Source: Candidatus Bipolaricaulota bacterium (GTDB lineage: Bacteria > Bipolaricaulota > Bipolaricaulia > Bipolaricaulales > Bipolaricaulaceae). Taken from it: a DNA stretch of 8,590 nt. The stretch is from assembly GCA_021163465.1 (NCBI GenBank), contig JAGGWU010000106.1, positions 1 to 8,590 on the forward strand. The letters are read 5' to 3'. The translations under genes were made by a program, and so were the position numbers. A model generated the notes under the pieces. The model was not told the DNA's origin. It searched no databases and saw nothing but the letters and a program-made list of their open reading frames with translations. Every line of letters starts with the position of its first letter. Position 1 is the stretch's first letter. Shown one piece after another: positions 7,362 to 8,590 of the stretch.

Positions 7362-7401
7362 CTTTTTGAGATTTTAGCCGCGATGACGGCTCTCAGCCAT
7401 G

Positions 7402-7971
7402 CTAGCGATAGATCCCGTGGTCCCGGATGAACCGGTCCACCGCTTCCGGCACCAATCCCGCCACCGGAAGACCCGCGCGGTATCTGGACCGGATCTCCGA
7501 GGAGGATATCTCCACCGGCTCCATTCGGATGAGGTGGATCTCCGCCCGGCCCAGGGGTGGCCGCCGCAGCTCCTCCGGATCTATCCCCCTACGGGGCGCA
7601 ATTATAAAAGGACAAAGCCGAAGAAGCTCGTCCGGATCCTTCCAGTTTGGGAGCTCCAGGAACGCGTCCGCCCCGATAATGTAAGCCACGCCCTGGGGAT
7701 AGATCTTCAGCATCTTCCGCACTGTATCCACCGTATAAGCGGGTCCGTCGGTGTCCATCTCCACCCGGGAGACTTCGAACCGGGGATGGCCGGCGATGGC
7801 GAGCTCGACCATACGGAACCGGAGCTCCGCGGGGACATCCACCTCCTTGTGGGGTGGACAGGCGGTGGGGATGAAGATCACCCGATCGAGTTCGAACTGC
7901 CTCAGGGCCTCCTCCGCCACCTTGAGGTGCCCCACATGGATGGGGTTGAACGCGCCCCCAAAAAGCCCCAC
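7402..7971 (-). CDS. nadD: Nicotinate-nucleotide adenylyltransferase
   Basis: NadD transfers AMP from ATP to nicotinate mononucleotide, forming deamido-NAD in NAD synthesis. It is a cytoplasmic Rossmann-like nucleotidyltransferase of 189 residues, the usual length. Motifs are GAFNPIHVGH (residues 6-15, the GxFxPxHxGH ATP-binding motif), IPTACPPHK (34-42), YIIGADAF (97-104), and C-terminal ISSSEIRSR (155-163, the ISSTxIR motif). GTG 7969-7971 is chosen: it gives the family-like start MGLFGGAFNP, has GAGGGG upstream, and sits one base after the obg stop. TTG 7981-7983, four codons upstream and overlapping obg, is the alternative. Upstream extension of the open frame to 8286 is an obg shadow. 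The obg-nadD adjacency is common; direct continuation into infC, without a visible yqeK or rsfS, is less so. Confidence 0.96.
   Translation of the reverse strand: MGLFGGAFNPIHVGHLKVAEEALRQFELDRVIFIPTACPPHKEVDVPAELRFRMVELAIAGHPRFEVSRVEMDTDGPAYTVDTVRKMLKIYPQGVAYIIGADAFLELPNWKDPDELLRLCPFIIAPRRGIDPEELRRPPLGRAEIHLIRMEPVEISSSEIRSRYRAGLPVAGLVPEAVDRFIRDHGIYR
7601..7606 (-). promoter_or_regulatory. Perfect TATAAT inside nadD, possible internal promoter for infC operon
   Basis: A consensus -10 hexamer lies on the minus strand in an otherwise GC-rich gene, spelled by the uncommon codon pair ATA-ATT. It lies about 255 bp upstream of the infC start. I see no convincing -35 at 16-18 bp, so this is only a candidate. 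Confidence 0.2.
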
Positions 7972-7972
7972 C

Positions 7973-8527
7973 TTACCCCTCAAGCTCAAACTCCACCTCG
8001 AGGCCGCCGATGCGGATCGGTTCCCCCTTCCAGCCGGCCCGCCGTAGTGCCCGGAATACACCCTTGCGTTCGAGCTCCTCCTCGAGATAGACCCTCGCGT
8101 CCTCGGTGGATAGGTCGAGCCGGCCCAGCCGCTCGATCTCCCGCCCCTCCACCACCCAGACCCCGTCGTCCCGGGCGACCCGGAAGCCCTTGCGGGGAAC
8201 GAGCTTCCAGGTCCTCTGCACGGGCACGGAGGGGGATTCTCTCGGTGCTTCATCCAGCTTCCGCGAAAGGGTCCGCAGAAGTTCACTTATCCCCTCGCCG
8301 GTGACCACGGAGATTGGGTAAAGCTCCACCCCTGCCTCACGGAACCGGGATATCCACCGGGCGATCTCTTCCGGCTGCAAGAGGTCGATCTTGTTTCCCG
8401 CCACCACCTCCGGTTTTCCTTTGAGCTCCTCCCACGCCTCGAGCTCCCGCCGGATGGCGCGATAGTCCTCCAGGGGATCTCGGCCCTCCACTCCGGCGAG
8501 ATCCACCATGTGCAAAAGGACCCGGGC
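7973..8527 (-). CDS. obg: GTPase Obg/CgtA, C-terminal part (5' end missing)
   Basis: Obg is a ribosome-associated GTPase for large-subunit assembly and stress control. The fragment begins RVLLHMVDLAGVEGRDPLED, the G-domain segment following G3 in Obg proteins. It carries G4 NKID (minus strand, about 8384-8395), a G5-like ISVVTGEGI, and a complete C-terminal OCT domain (WKLVPRKGFRV through DDGVWVVEGREIERL to IGGLEVEFELEG). The N-terminal glycine-rich Obg fold, P-loop and G3 DxxG are absent because the sequence turns back on itself at 8526/8527. The apparent ATG at 8543-8545 lies in the mirrored copy and is not a real start. The TAA at 7973-7975 abuts nadD. Identity is secure; the missing front reflects the contig end, not a biological truncation. 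Confidence 0.93.
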   Translation of the reverse strand, partial: ARVLLHMVDLAGVEGRDPLEDYRAIRRELEAWEELKGKPEVVAGNKIDLLQPEEIARWISRFREAGVELYPISVVTGEGISELLRTLSRKLDEAPRESPSVPVQRTWKLVPRKGFRVARDDGVWVVEGREIERLGRLDLSTEDARVYLEEELERKGVFRALRRAGWKGEPIRIGGLEVEFELEG

Positions 8528-8590
8528 CCGGGTCCTTTTGCACATGGTGGATCTCGCCGGAGTGGAGGGCCGAGATCCCCTGGAGGACTA
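8463..8590. repeat. Perfect 128-bp inverted repeat at the window end
   Basis: Bases 8463-8526 are exactly reverse-complementary to 8527-8590 with no spacer. The centre is the self-complementary 16-mer GACCCGGGCCCGGGTC (8519-8534). Both arms encode the same Obg segment in opposite directions. This looks like a fold-back join at a contig end (assembler or amplification artefact). The true genome should continue into the obg 5' half. Confidence 0.95.

Noticed and set aside
7368..7398. AGCCG/CGGCT hairpin in the nadD-infC gap as a terminator
   Set aside because: The stem has five pairs, with no T-run after it in the direction of transcription; too weak to call.
8543..8545. ATG that would start obg within the window
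   Set aside because: It exists only in the mirrored arm of the end palindrome; the Obg front domains are simply missing.

Overview
This is a GC-rich bacterial chromosomal segment (roughly 60% GC by eye) with densely packed housekeeping genes. Most start codons have purine-rich Shine-Dalgarno (SD) sequences of the GGAGG or AAGGGGG type, and several gene junctions overlap by a few bases. The glycyl-tRNA synthetase is the split alpha/beta (GlyQ/GlyS) bacterial form. No gene fixes the phylum. An uncultured, possibly thermophilic lineage would fit, but that is a guess.

Layout, left to right. Positions 1-546 (minus) hold the N-terminal 182 codons of an M3-family oligoendopeptidase that runs off the left edge. 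Just upstream of it (569-744, minus) lies a small gene of about 58 codons that is readable only across a one-base frameshift. plsY (836-1465, plus) diverges from these two and is the only plus-strand gene. It converges on an RNase E/G-family ribonuclease (1480-2724, minus) with only 14 bp between the stops.

Everything from the ribonuclease to the right edge lies on the minus strand. In transcription order (right to left) it reads: obg (5'-truncated), nadD, infC, rpmI, rplT, glyQ, glyS, a possible 22-codon leader ORF, a FolK-like gene, and the RNase E/G gene. infC-rpmI-rplT is the classic IF3-L35-L20 operon. Here glyQ-glyS follow it by overlap, so initiation factor, ribosomal proteins and a tRNA synthetase are probably co-transcribed. 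Obg (ribosome assembly GTPase) and NadD (NAD synthesis) lie directly upstream.

The unusual points are these. infC is best read from a non-canonical ATC start. The RNase E/G reading frame has family sequence upstream of its first ATG/GTG/TTG, and the protein lacks the zinc-link cysteines. The HPPK-like protein has lost nearly all catalytic residues of its family. The last 128 bp form a perfect inverted repeat inside obg that is most simply an assembly or amplification artefact. I do not see a defence system, mobile element, CRISPR array or new multi-gene system. The rest is ordinary core genome. No stretch longer than 300 bp lacks a gene.
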